64,000 nucleotides of DNA from Pasteurella oralis. GTDB lineage: Bacteria > Pseudomonadota > Gammaproteobacteria > Enterobacterales > Pasteurellaceae. How positions within the stretch are numbered: the first letter of the stretch is position 1; each line of letters opens with the position of its first letter. The stretch lies in assembly GCF_002850605.1 (NCBI RefSeq), contig NZ_NXGB01000007.1:61901-125900 (forward strand). Direction: 5' to 3'. The notes under the pieces were generated by a model. That model was not told the DNA's origin. It saw nothing but the letters and a program-made list of their open reading frames with translations, and searched no databases. Of the stretch, positions 18,517-27,707 are shown one piece after another. A program made the position numbers and the translations under genes.

Positions 18517-18547
18517 CATTCAATAGGTGATTTCGCCCTATTGAATG
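18517..18547. repeat. Intercistronic hairpin between afuA3 and afuB
   Basis: CATTCAATAGG at 18517-18527 and CCTATTGAATG at 18537-18547 form an 11-bp perfect stem with a 9-base loop. No T-run follows on the operon strand, so it looks like an RNA-stabilising or attenuating hairpin rather than a full terminator. Such elements are common after periplasmic binding-protein genes. Confidence 0.75.
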
Positions 18548-18646
18548 ACGAAATTATTAAGTCATTTTTTATTAACTAATATTATAGTTATACTCTTTGG
18601 GGAAAGCAGTTATATGCTATTAAAAAAGCAAAATAATCATTTCTTA

Positions 18647-19681
18647 TTATTTTGCTAATTTGACATCATCCACCCATTTTTTTATTAAGCGTTTACGCTC
18701 TTCTACTGCACCATATTTATCAAAATCATAATCAATTAAATTAATAGACTTGAAGTCGAGAGAATAAGGTGATTGTTTTGCTTCAGTGTTAGTGAGAGTT
18801 TGATGGGTTTCGCCTTTTTGCCAAGACAACTCTTGAGCTTCTTTGGATAATGCCCAGTCGACGAATAATTTCGCATTGTCAGGATTTCTTGCTCCTTTGA
18901 TGATACTTACTCCACCGATTTCGTAACCAGTTCCTTCACATGGCACGATTAATTCTACAGGCGCACCTTTTTCCTTTTCAATAGAATGTTCATGTAAGAA
19001 ACCAATCCCAATCGAAGCCTCACCGCGTGCTGTATTGCGAGTAGCAGTATTACCTGATTTAGTATATTGCGATACATTTTTGTGTAAGGCTTTCAGATAA
19101 TCAAAAGCTTTTTCTTCGCCCCAAAGTTGAATAAATGTTGCAAGTGCCGTATAGGCGGTTCCTGAACTTTGTGGATCGGCTGCTTGAATTTCATTTTTCA
19201 AACGAGGATCGGTTAAATCTTTCCAACATTTAGGCACAGGAATACCCAGTTTAGCTAAACGCTCGGTATTTACACCAAAACCAAGTACTCCTAAATAAAT
19301 GGCGGAAGTATAGTTGCCCTTCATTTTGGCAGGATCTTTTAATTCGTCAGGAATATATTGTAAGTTAGGTGATTTATATGGACTTAACAATCCCATTTCA
19401 CCAGCTTGCGAATGTGGATCAAGTGTACCACCATACCAGACATCACCTTGCGGATTAGCTTTTTCGGCATCAATTCGTGCTAAAATACTGCCTGTTCCCG
19501 CGCGGATATGGCTAACTTTAACATCATATTTTTTACCAAAAGCTTCAACTTCTTGTTCACACATCGTATTTTGTGCACTGCAATAAACAGTTAAGCGCCC
19601 TTCTGCCAAAGTATTGAATGAAACTAAGGCACCACTTAATAAAAGTGCGGTCGATATTGCTGAGGTTTTGAAGATTCTCAT
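18647..19681 (-). CDS. afuA: Afu-type periplasmic binding protein, third paralogue
   Basis: A 344-residue extracellular solute-binding protein with a signal peptide ending TLAEGR. It shares long blocks with its two neighbours (GFGVNTERL, DPRLKNEIQ, ADPQSSGTAYTA). No adjacent Tyr-Tyr pair, which FbpA uses to bind iron, is present. At the expected ligand position it has His230-Glu231 where the first paralogue has His-Asp, and its phosphate-loop segment reads RAGTGS instead of RNGSGS. It is the gene closest to afuB. I infer a sugar-phosphate or related ligand, possibly different from that of the first paralogue. Confidence 0.85.
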   Translation of the reverse strand: MRIFKTSAISTALLLSGALVSFNTLAEGRLTVYCSAQNTMCEQEVEAFGKKYDVKVSHIRAGTGSILARIDAEKANPQGDVWYGGTLDPHSQAGEMGLLSPYKSPNLQYIPDELKDPAKMKGNYTSAIYLGVLGFGVNTERLAKLGIPVPKCWKDLTDPRLKNEIQAADPQSSGTAYTALATFIQLWGEEKAFDYLKALHKNVSQYTKSGNTATRNTARGEASIGIGFLHEHSIEKEKGAPVELIVPCEGTGYEIGGVSIIKGARNPDNAKLFVDWALSKEAQELSWQKGETHQTLTNTEAKQSPYSLDFKSINLIDYDFDKYGAVEERKRLIKKWVDDVKLAK

Positions 19682-19690
19682 GCTTTTCTC

Positions 19691-20713
19691 CTATTTATTC
19701 AATTTGATTTTATCGACCCATTTATTAATGAGGCGACCTCGCATTTCGTTTGAACCAAATTTATCGAAGTCATAATTAATTAAGTTCAAATCTTTAGGTT
19801 TTAATGCATAAGGTGATGGTTCAGCGTTAACATTTGTTGGTACATGATGTGATTGCGCTTCTTTCCACGAAAGTTCTTGTGCTTCTTTGGACATCACCCA
19901 ATCAGCAAAGCGTTTTGCATTTTCCAAGTTACGCGCATTTTTAATGACACTAATTCCACCAAGTTCATAACCGGTTCCTTCACAAGGTACAACAATTTCT
20001 ATTGGTGCACCGTTTTCTTTTTCAAAAGAGTAGTTTTGTAAGAAACCAATTCCAACAGTAGTTTCACCGCGCGCAGTATTTCGCGATGGTGCCGTACCTG
20101 CTTTAGGATATTGAGAGATATATTGATCAATTTCTTTTAAATAATCAAAGGCAGCCTCTTCCCCCCAAAGCTGTACAAATGTGGCTATGGCAGTATAAGC
20201 GGTACCTGAACTTTGTGGATCGGCAATTTGAATTTCATTTTTCAAACGAGGATCAAGTAAATCTTTCCAACATTTAGGGACATTATTAATACCGAGTTTT
20301 TTCAAGCGTTCGGTATTTACTCCAAAACCTAATACTCCCATATAAACAATTGAGCTATTTCCATCTCCTAGTGTTTGAAATTGTGGCATGACTTCAGCAA
20401 GTTTTGGTGATTTATATGGCGTTAATAATCCTAATTCTGCGGCTTGAAGATGTGTATCAAAAGGACCGCCATACCATACATCTGCTTGTGGATTATTTTT
20501 TTCAGCCTCTATTTTAGCAAGTGTACTACCTGAACTATTGCGAATAAAAGAGGTTTTTACGTCATATTTTTGTGCAAAGCCTTGTACTGCTTTTTCACAA
20601 ACAATATTTTGTGCACTACAATAAACAACGAGTCTGCCTTCTGCTATCGCCATATTACTGGCAGTGAACCCCGCCAGTAATATACTTGATAGGGCAATGT
20701 GAGTTGCTTTCAT
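19691..20713 (-). CDS. afuA: Afu-type periplasmic binding protein, second paralogue
   Basis: A 340-residue solute-binding protein with a signal peptide ending AIAEGR, nine bases before the third paralogue. The fold blocks are shared, but the predicted ligand pair is Gln226-Asn227 instead of His-Asp, and the phosphate loop reads RNSSGS. Glu250 in CEGTGYE is kept. It also lacks the short DPAK-type insert around residue 115. The loss of the charged/imidazole pair suggests altered specificity rather than decay, because everything else is intact. Confidence 0.85.
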   Translation of the reverse strand: MKATHIALSSILLAGFTASNMAIAEGRLVVYCSAQNIVCEKAVQGFAQKYDVKTSFIRNSSGSTLAKIEAEKNNPQADVWYGGPFDTHLQAAELGLLTPYKSPKLAEVMPQFQTLGDGNSSIVYMGVLGFGVNTERLKKLGINNVPKCWKDLLDPRLKNEIQIADPQSSGTAYTAIATFVQLWGEEAAFDYLKEIDQYISQYPKAGTAPSRNTARGETTVGIGFLQNYSFEKENGAPIEIVVPCEGTGYELGGISVIKNARNLENAKRFADWVMSKEAQELSWKEAQSHHVPTNVNAEPSPYALKPKDLNLINYDFDKFGSNEMRGRLINKWVDKIKLNK

Positions 20714-20735
20714 AAGTCGCCCTCTTTAAGCTTAA

Positions 20736-21773
20736 TTATTTTGATAGTTTAATATTTTCAACCCATTTACTGATCAAACGCTTACGCTCATCAGCTGCAC
20801 CATATTTTTCAAAATCATAATTGATCAGATTTAATGTGGTTGGATCAAACGCAGTTGGTGATTGTTGTGCCGTTGTATTGGTTAAGATTTGTAAACTATT
20901 TCCCTTTTGCCACGCAAGCTCTTGACCTTCTTTTGATAATACCCAATCTACGAAGAGTTTGGCATTTTCTAAGTTGCGAGAACCTTTTAAGATACTGACA
21001 CCACCAAGTTCATACCCTGTGCCTTCACAAGGTACGATCATTTCAATAGGCGCACCTTGTTGTTTTTGTAGTGCATAGTCATGTAAGAATCCAATACCGA
21101 TCGTGGTTTCGCCACGTGCCGTATTATTTGATGGCGTGATGCCTGATTTTGTATATTGGGAAATATTTGGATGTAGTTGTTTAAAGTAATCAAATGCTGC
21201 GTCTTCGCCCCAGAGTTGGACAAAGGTTGCTATTGCGGTATAGGCTGTACCAGAACTTTGTGGATCTGCAATTTGAATTTCGTTTTTCAAACGTGGATCA
21301 GTTAAGTCTTTCCAACATTTTGGTACCTCATTAATACCTAATTTTTTTAAACGTTCAGTATTGACACCGAAGCCTAGAATACCCATGTAAATAGCCGATG
21401 TATAGTTACCTTTGATTTTTGCTGGATCTTGGAAACGCGGTACAATTTGATCGACATTTGGTGAGCGATAAGCATGGAGTAGACCTAGTTCGCCAGCTTG
21501 AGATTGTGGGTCAAAAGTACCACCATACCATACGTCTGCTTGTGGGTTATTTTTTTCGGCTTCAATTTTCGCAAACGTACTACCAGAACCATTACGGATA
21601 AATGAGGTTTTGACATCATGTTTTTCACCGAAGGCTTTGATTTCTGCTTCACACATTTCATTAGTCGCACTACAGTAAACGACTAAGCGTCCTTTGGCTA
21701 ATGCTGGTGATGACATTAATCCTGCGCTTAAAAGTGCGGTTGAAATAGCAAGAGAAAGTGCTTTGAATTTCAT
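20736..21773 (-). CDS. afuA: Hexose-phosphate-type periplasmic binding protein AfuA, first paralogue
   Basis: A 345-residue binding protein, first in the operon. The signal peptide is predicted to end at ALA26. In mature numbering this places His205-Asp206 (in GIGFLHDY) and Glu229 (in GTGYE) at the positions I recall as ligand contacts in the A. pleuropneumoniae AfuA structure with glucose-6-phosphate. The phosphate loop is RNGSGS. This copy therefore keeps the full classical site and is the best candidate for a hexose-phosphate receptor. An uptake sequence lies in the signal-peptide region near 21730. Confidence 0.88.
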   Translation of the reverse strand: MKFKALSLAISTALLSAGLMSSPALAKGRLVVYCSATNEMCEAEIKAFGEKHDVKTSFIRNGSGSTFAKIEAEKNNPQADVWYGGTFDPQSQAGELGLLHAYRSPNVDQIVPRFQDPAKIKGNYTSAIYMGILGFGVNTERLKKLGINEVPKCWKDLTDPRLKNEIQIADPQSSGTAYTAIATFVQLWGEDAAFDYFKQLHPNISQYTKSGITPSNNTARGETTIGIGFLHDYALQKQQGAPIEMIVPCEGTGYELGGVSILKGSRNLENAKLFVDWVLSKEGQELAWQKGNSLQILTNTTAQQSPTAFDPTTLNLINYDFEKYGAADERKRLISKWVENIKLSK

Positions 21774-21868
21774 ATCGAGTACCTCTTTAATTTAGGAAGG
21801 AATGATTTTTCATAATGACTTTTATATAATATTAATGTTTTATCCTACCCTAAACTAATATGGAATAC

Positions 21869-21884
21869 CGTGAGAGTTATCACA
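21869..21884. promoter_or_regulatory. CRP-like site upstream of the afu operon
   Basis: CGTGAGAGTTATCACA matches the CRP consensus TGTGA-N6-TCACA with one change in the left half. It lies about 95 bases before the afuA1 start and roughly 50-60 bases from a possible minus-strand -10 element (TATTAT near 21826-21831). It could act on afu, on the divergent udk, or both. I saw no convincing Fur box in 21774-22028. Confidence 0.55.
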
Positions 21885-22028
21885 AAATAGAGATTATTTA
21901 TTTTAAATTGGAGTGAATGAATAAAATCTCTACTTTCTTAATGTGGCGACTGAATTGCTGCTATTAAAATGCGATTTTTTTCTTTATAATTTGTCGATCA
22001 AATCAACGGCTCTTTTAGGTTAATTATT

Positions 22029-22679
22029 ATGTTAAACTCATCAACATCATCTTGTATCATTATTGCAATTGCTGGAGCTTCGGCCTCTGGAAAAAGCTTA
22101 ATCGCCTCCACTGTTCATCGAGAGCTTTGTGATGAGTTAGGCTGTGAAGAAATCGGGATCATTTCAGAAGATTCATATTACAAAGATCAAAGCCATTTAG
22201 ATATGGAAGAACGCATTAAAACTAATTATGATCACCCCAACTCAATGGATCGAAGCTTATTAATTGAACATCTTAAAACCCTCAAATCTGGCCAGCCCGT
22301 TGATATTCCCGTTTATAGTTATGTTGAACATACTCGAACTGATAAAATTATCCATTTCCAACCTAAAAAAGTCATTATATTAGAAGGTATTTTGTTACTG
22401 ACCGATGAAAAAGTACGTGATGAAGTGAGTGTTTCTGTTTTTGTCGATACACCATTGGATATTTGTTTTATTCGCCGTTTACAGCGTGATATGAAAGAAC
22501 GTGGCAGAAGTTTAGAATCTGTTGTAGAACAATATCGTAAAACCGTACGCCCAATGTTTTTACAATTTATTGAGCCATCTAAACAATATGCGGATATTGT
22601 TATACCGCGTGGGGGGAAAAATCGGATTGCGATTAATATACTAAAAGCCCAAATTCGACAGCTTTTAGGAAAACGTTAA
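22029..22679 (+). CDS. udk: Uridine kinase
   Basis: A 216-residue uridine/cytidine kinase of the pyrimidine salvage pathway. The P-loop is GASASGKSL near residue 16, and the substrate segment NYDHPNSMD and the [13 protein letters not shown] lid are typical. Length is the same as in E. coli (213). It is divergent from the afu operon and is followed 18 bases later by dcd, as in Haemophilus. Confidence 0.97.
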   Translation: MLNSSTSSCIIIAIAGASASGKSLIASTVHRELCDELGCEEIGIISEDSYYKDQSHLDMEERIKTNYDHPNSMDRSLLIEHLKTLKSGQPVDIPVYSYVEHTRTDKIIHFQPKKVIILEGILLLTDEKVRDEVSVSVFVDTPLDICFIRRLQRDMKERGRSLESVVEQYRKTVRPMFLQFIEPSKQYADIVIPRGGKNRIAINILKAQIRQLLGKR

Positions 22680-22697
22680 TTTGAAAAGGAGCCTATA

Positions 22698-23282
22698 ATG
22701 AGATTATGTGATACTGATATTGAACGTTATTTAGATGATGGCATTATTGCGCTTGAGCCACGTCCGAGTAATGAGAAAATTAATGGTGCAACCATTGATG
22801 TTCGTTTAGGTAATTCTTTTCGTGTTTTTCGTGAACATTCTGCACCTTATATTGATTTGAGTGGTCCGAAAGAAGAAGTTTCTGCTCAACTTGAATCAGT
22901 AATGAGTGAAGAAATTATTATTGCTGATGGTGAAGCATTTTTTTTACATCCTGGTGAATTAGCGCTTGCTACAACGTTAGAGTCAGTGAAGCTTCCTGCT
23001 AATATTATTGGTTGGTTAGATGGTCGTTCTTCATTAGCGCGCTTAGGATTAATGGTGCATGTGACTGCACACCGTATTGATCCAGGTTGGGAAGGTAAAA
23101 TCGTGTTAGAGTTTTTTAATTCGGGCAAATTACCGTTAGCATTGCGCCCAAATATGGTTATCGGGGCTTTAAGTTTTGAAATCTTAAGTGGCACAGCAGC
23201 TCGTCCTTATAGCAGCCGTAAAAATGCAAAATATAAAAATCAGCAAAGCGCAGTAGCCAGCCGCATTGATGAGGATAAATAA
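22698..23282 (+). CDS. dcd: dCTP deaminase
   Basis: A 194-residue trimeric dCTP deaminase, which makes dUTP for dTMP synthesis. The catalytic region [26 protein letters not shown] contains the conserved Glu-equivalent loop and Arg/Ser contacts. AAGGAG lies 7 bases before the ATG. It shares a transcript with udk and is followed after one base by the AsmA-like gene. Confidence 0.97.
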   Translation: MRLCDTDIERYLDDGIIALEPRPSNEKINGATIDVRLGNSFRVFREHSAPYIDLSGPKEEVSAQLESVMSEEIIIADGEAFFLHPGELALATTLESVKLPANIIGWLDGRSSLARLGLMVHVTAHRIDPGWEGKIVLEFFNSGKLPLALRPNMVIGALSFEILSGTAARPYSSRKNAKYKNQQSAVASRIDEDK

Positions 23283-23283
23283 A

Positions 23284-24495
23284 ATGTGGAAGAAAATCGC
23301 CATTGGTAGTATGACATTAATCGTGGCGATTTTTGTGGCGCTGTATTGGCAAATTAACCGTGCGAAGACAGAGTTAGCCCAATTTTTAAATGACCATCAG
23401 ATCACCTTTACGCAATTATCTCTTAATCTTTTTCCCCAGCCTTATCTTGAATTAACCGATGTTAAGTGGCATGACCACAAAGTGCGGTCTGTTTTTGCTG
23501 AGAAAGTGAATTTACAGCTTGATATAGCCACATTATTTAATCCTCAAAAAGGTCACAAACAATTTACTTTTCAGCAGGCACAATTTTGGTATTCGGGGCA
23601 AACTGCGCCTGATTTGAAAAATGTGAATGGTCAAATGAGTGGTGAGTTTTTTATTGAGTCTCAGCAGATAAGTTTTGCTAATCTTGAGCTACATGTGGCA
23701 TTCGATAGTCCAATTTTATTGAATACAAAACAGCTGCAAGTATCAGTACAAAAAGGCATGATTCAGCAATTGTCGGAAACAGAATCCAAAGCTGTATTAG
23801 ATTATTGCAACATTAATGGAGAAAACTTTACTTTTGTTAATGCGACTCTTTTGAGAGATAAAGACAGTACATTGCTTTCTGCCCAAGTCAGTTATTTAGA
23901 TAATCGACCCGAATTACAAATTGATTTAAGTGTAAAAACGATTCAAGAAAATCAGCAAATAATATTCACGGGGAAAAATATTGCGTTAGTAGCATGGCAA
24001 AATGTGTTTAGTCTACCTCAATTATTTACCGGTGATATGCATGCTTCTGGTGAAATAATATTGCGTAACAATAAAGTGCAGCATGGCAATGCAGAAATAC
24101 ATATTCCACAGGGACAGTTTAAAGGGATTAATTTATTTACTTTAGTCGCTAAATATTTACCTATTAATTATGATGAGCAGAGCTTACAAGAGAAAACATT
24201 GACCACTTCTTTTCAGAATTTACATTCACATTTTAGTTGGGACACAAGACAGTTATTATTAAAGCAATTAGCGTTTATCAGCGATAAGCTGACGATTACA
24301 GGAAAAGGGGATGTGAATTTAGCCAATATGCAATGTGAAATTGTATTAAATTTAGGTTTAACTGATCCGCAATATCAGCAGTTTAAACTGCCAATTCGTT
24401 TTTTTGACCACTGTTATTCACCACAATATAAAGTAGAATTTAATAAGCATTTACGTAATCAATTGAAAGATCTACTTAAAGAAAAATTTAGGTAA
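23284..24495 (+). CDS. AsmA-family envelope protein, function uncertain
   Basis: A 403-residue protein with one N-terminal membrane anchor (IAIGSMTLIVAIFVALYW) and a large periplasmic region. The pattern of alternating beta-strands and C-terminal segments (GEIILRNNKVQHGNAEI, GINLFTLVAKYLPINYDE) fits AsmA-like proteins, some of which transport phospholipid between membranes. I use the ATG at 23284, just after the dcd stop; an upstream in-frame TTG/ATG overlaps dcd. An uptake sequence lies near 23480. It sits between dcd and the sugar efflux gene, as in Haemophilus. The specific role is unknown. Confidence 0.75.
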   Translation: MWKKIAIGSMTLIVAIFVALYWQINRAKTELAQFLNDHQITFTQLSLNLFPQPYLELTDVKWHDHKVRSVFAEKVNLQLDIATLFNPQKGHKQFTFQQAQFWYSGQTAPDLKNVNGQMSGEFFIESQQISFANLELHVAFDSPILLNTKQLQVSVQKGMIQQLSETESKAVLDYCNINGENFTFVNATLLRDKDSTLLSAQVSYLDNRPELQIDLSVKTIQENQQIIFTGKNIALVAWQNVFSLPQLFTGDMHASGEIILRNNKVQHGNAEIHIPQGQFKGINLFTLVAKYLPINYDEQSLQEKTLTTSFQNLHSHFSWDTRQLLLKQLAFISDKLTITGKGDVNLANMQCEIVLNLGLTDPQYQQFKLPIRFFDHCYSPQYKVEFNKHLRNQLKDLLKEKFR

Positions 24496-24498
24496 TTT

Positions 24499-25680
24499 AT
24501 GTTGCCATTTCAAGTCGCGCGTCGCCGCCAATTTGCTCGTGTACTTAGTCTAGCATTTGCTGGATTCATTTTTAATACAACTGAATTTATTCCTGTTGCG
24601 TTGCTATCTGACATTGCACAAAGCTTTGCTATCCCTGTTTCTCAAACTGGTTTAATGATAACCGTTTATGCTTGGGTTGTGTCATTGATGTCTTTGCCTT
24701 TTATGCTATTAACGGCAAAGTTAGAACGAAAAAGCTTATTAATTAAACTACTTATCTTATTTATTGTCAGCCATATTTTATCAGTAATTGCATGGAATTT
24801 TTGGGTATTAGTACTCGCGAGAGCGGGTGTCGCAATAGCACATTCAGTATTTTGGGCAATTACTGCCTCGTTAGCAATTCGAGTTGCTCCGAAAGATAAA
24901 AAAGCACAGGCGATCGGTTTAATTGCAATTGGCTGTTCACTCGCCATGATTCTAGGGTTACCATTAGGAAGAGTGATTGGGCAGTTATTTGGTTGGCGTG
25001 CAACATTTGGCATCATTGCTTTAATTGCAACAATAATTTTAATTTTGTTTTATCTCTTACTTCCTCACTTACCAAGTAGAAATGCGGGTTCATTAAGTAG
25101 TATTCCCAGTTTATTTAAACGTCCATTGTTAGTGGGATTGTATCTATTAACAGTGCTAGTTATTACTGCGCATTTTACAGCTTACAGTTATATTGAGCCA
25201 TTTATGTTAAATGTTGGCAATATGAATAACAAAATGACTACAATGATGCTGTTTGTTTTTGGTTTATCTGGTATTACTGCAAGTTTGTTGTTCAATCGTT
25301 ACTATAATGCTGGACCTATTCGTTTTATTGTCATTTCTATGGGCATTCTCAGTACGACATTATTGTTGCTATTGTTATCAAGTTACTATGAATGGACAAT
25401 GTTTTTACTGATATTCCTATGGGGAATTGGCATTTCTGGAATAGGTTTAGGTTTGCAAATTCGTGTTCTACATTTAGCACCTGACGCGACTGATGTAGCC
25501 ATGGCAATTTACTCTGGTATTTATAATATAGGTATTGGTAGTGGTGCTTTACTTGGTAATCAAGTGATGTTACATCTAGGCTTACCACATATTGGTTTTG
25601 TTGCCGCAAGTTTAGCAATTATTAGCTTGTTACTTTTTGTTCGTATTCAGTACCGTTATGATCATTTAGCACCACGCTAA
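24499..25680 (+). CDS. sotB: Major facilitator sugar efflux transporter (SotB-like)
   Basis: A 393-residue 12-helix MFS transporter of the drug:H+ antiporter-1 type. The N-terminal FIFNTTEFIPVALLSDIA and the motif-C-like GIGCSLAMILGLPLGRVIG region are characteristic of SotB/YdeA, which exports arabinose and other sugars. It starts 4 bases after the AsmA-like gene and ends just before an uptake sequence. The physiological substrate here is not evident. Confidence 0.85.
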   Translation: MLPFQVARRRQFARVLSLAFAGFIFNTTEFIPVALLSDIAQSFAIPVSQTGLMITVYAWVVSLMSLPFMLLTAKLERKSLLIKLLILFIVSHILSVIAWNFWVLVLARAGVAIAHSVFWAITASLAIRVAPKDKKAQAIGLIAIGCSLAMILGLPLGRVIGQLFGWRATFGIIALIATIILILFYLLLPHLPSRNAGSLSSIPSLFKRPLLVGLYLLTVLVITAHFTAYSYIEPFMLNVGNMNNKMTTMMLFVFGLSGITASLLFNRYYNAGPIRFIVISMGILSTTLLLLLLSSYYEWTMFLLIFLWGIGISGIGLGLQIRVLHLAPDATDVAMAIYSGIYNIGIGSGALLGNQVMLHLGLPHIGFVAASLAIISLLLFVRIQYRYDHLAPR

Positions 25681-25724
25681 ATCGCTTTAAGTGCGGTCGA
25701 TTTTGGAAAAGTTTTCATTCGAAA

Positions 25725-25814
25725 TGGCGGTGAGAGAGGGATTCGAACCCTCGATGCACTTTCGCACATACACGCTTTCCAGGCGTGCTCCTTCAACCAC
25801 TCGGACATCTCACC
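25725..25814 (-). tRNA. tRNA-Ser (GGA)
   Basis: A 90-base minus-strand tRNA with acceptor GGTGAGA/TCTCACC, discriminator G, encoded CCA, a long variable arm (TATGTGCGAAAGTGCATC) typical of Ser, and anticodon GGA in CGCCTGGAAAGCG. The serine class II shape makes the identity firm. Confidence 0.97.
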
Positions 25815-25949
25815 ATTTTGAATAGGCTGTGCACTATAAAAATTTAACGCAATTTAGTCAAGTATTTTTTGCGTTAGAGCATGAAAGTTGCTAGCGATTT
25901 GCGATAAAATAAACGACCTTCTTTTCTTATTTTCAGGTCTTAGTGTGAT

Positions 25950-27695
25950 ATGTTGAAGAAATGGTTTCTCAGCAAAAATGTCTTTTTGGCAGTCAAGCCT
26001 TTTAGTGCGTTAAAAGAGAGTTTTCGTGTGGGTTATACCCGTCAATCCTTAGTTAGAGATATTATTGCAGGATTAACCGTCGGCGTGATTGCAATTCCAT
26101 TATCTATGGCGTTAGCGATTGCCAGTGGTGTTCCTCCACAACATGGCTTATATACTGCCATCGTGGCTGGTATGATTATTGCATTAACTGGTGGCTCACG
26201 TTTTAATGTTTCGGGTCCAACGGCAGCATTTGTTGTTATTTTATATCCTGTGACTCAGCAATTCGGTCTTGCTGGTTTATTAATGGCAACGTTGTTATCT
26301 GGTGTCATTTTAGTGTTGATGGCATTATTTCGATTAGGGCGTTTAATTGAATATATCCCATTACCCGTAACCTTAGGCTTTACTTGTGGTATTGGGATTG
26401 TCATTGCCACTTTGCAAATTAAAGATTTTCTTGGCTTAACGATTGATGAAATGCCGACGCATTATATTGAAAAAATACAAACTATTGTGGCAGCTTTACC
26501 TACAATCAGTTGGGCAGATGCAGCGGTTGGTGTGGTGACATTATGTGTATTAACCCAGTGGTATAAGCTTCGTTTACCCATTCCGGGTCATTTACCAGCA
26601 GTAATTCTGGCGACTTTTTTATCTTTAATCTTTATTTCTTTTGATTATGATGTTGCAACTATTGGCTCTGCTTTCCAATATAGTTTGTCTGATGGTTCGA
26701 CTGGGCTAGGGATTCCGAATGTACTGCCTGAATTTATTTTGCCTTGGTCGATTCCAAATGCTCAAGGTAAGCTGATTGACTGGAATTTAGATACGATACA
26801 AGCATTATTACCCGCTGCTTTTTCAATGGCTGTGTTAGGCGCGATTGAGTCGTTATTATGTGCTGTCATTTTAGATAACATGACAGATACTAAGCACCAT
26901 TCCAATGATGAGTTATTGGCACAAGGACTGGGCAATATTGCTGCTCCTTTTTTAGGTGGAATTACTGCCACAGCGGCTATTGCACGTTCTGTTGCCAATG
27001 TGAAAGCGGGTGCTGTATCACCAATTGCAAGTATTGTGCATGCGTTATTGGTATTATTTGCTTTACTCTTTTTTGCTAAAGCATTGTCTTATCTCCCTTT
27101 GTCTTCGATGGCTGCGTTATTATTAGTTGTAGCATGGAACATGGCAAACGTACCACAAATTATCCAATTAATTCGTCGTTCTGGGCGTAATGAAATCGCA
27201 GTGTTACTAACTTGTTTAATCCTCACAGTGATTTTCGATATGGTGATTGCGATTACAGTGGGGGTATTATTAGCGAGCTTATTATTTATCCGTACTATTG
27301 CAGAAATGACGAAGTCGATAGAAATAGCTCATCCAGAAGATTTAACAGATGTATTAGTTTATCGTATTAGCGGACCGCTCTTTTTTGCTGCGGCAGATAA
27401 TTTATTTGCTGATTTACATGATAAAACGGTACATACTGATCATGAAATTCGCCATATTGTATTGCAATGTGATGCAGTCACTGTTTTAGACAGCGGAGGA
27501 ATTCATGCCTTAACTCGATTTGTACAGCATATGTTGCCACATCAACAGCTTTATATGTGTAACATGCAATTCCAGCCATTACGTATGATTGTGAAATCTA
27601 ATACGGTGACTGAAATTCAAAAAATTAACTTTGCTTCCGATTTAACTGATGCATTTACTAAAATTCGCGTCTTTGAACAACAAAATACGTTGTAG
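25950..27695 (+). CDS. dauA: SulP-family anion transporter with STAS domain (DauA-like)
   Basis: A 581-residue transporter with about a dozen helices followed by a cytoplasmic STAS domain (about residues 460-575). The SulP signature region [24 protein letters not shown] and the [14 protein letters not shown] loop are clear. The closest characterised relative by architecture is DauA/YchM, an aerobic C4-dicarboxylate transporter. SulP members also carry sulfate or bicarbonate, so the substrate is not certain. It is followed after 12 bases by eda. Confidence 0.85.
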   Translation: MLKKWFLSKNVFLAVKPFSALKESFRVGYTRQSLVRDIIAGLTVGVIAIPLSMALAIASGVPPQHGLYTAIVAGMIIALTGGSRFNVSGPTAAFVVILYPVTQQFGLAGLLMATLLSGVILVLMALFRLGRLIEYIPLPVTLGFTCGIGIVIATLQIKDFLGLTIDEMPTHYIEKIQTIVAALPTISWADAAVGVVTLCVLTQWYKLRLPIPGHLPAVILATFLSLIFISFDYDVATIGSAFQYSLSDGSTGLGIPNVLPEFILPWSIPNAQGKLIDWNLDTIQALLPAAFSMAVLGAIESLLCAVILDNMTDTKHHSNDELLAQGLGNIAAPFLGGITATAAIARSVANVKAGAVSPIASIVHALLVLFALLFFAKALSYLPLSSMAALLLVVAWNMANVPQIIQLIRRSGRNEIAVLLTCLILTVIFDMVIAITVGVLLASLLFIRTIAEMTKSIEIAHPEDLTDVLVYRISGPLFFAAADNLFADLHDKTVHTDHEIRHIVLQCDAVTVLDSGGIHALTRFVQHMLPHQQLYMCNMQFQPLRMIVKSNTVTEIQKINFASDLTDAFTKIRVFEQQNTL

Positions 27696-27707
27696 TAAGG
27701 AGATAAT

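Noticed and set aside
15363..21773. Annotation of the afu cluster as an Fe3+ transporter
   Set aside because: The binding proteins have no adjacent Tyr pair, keep residues matching the sugar-phosphate site of AfuA, and no Fur box was seen upstream. The iron label is common but not supported here.
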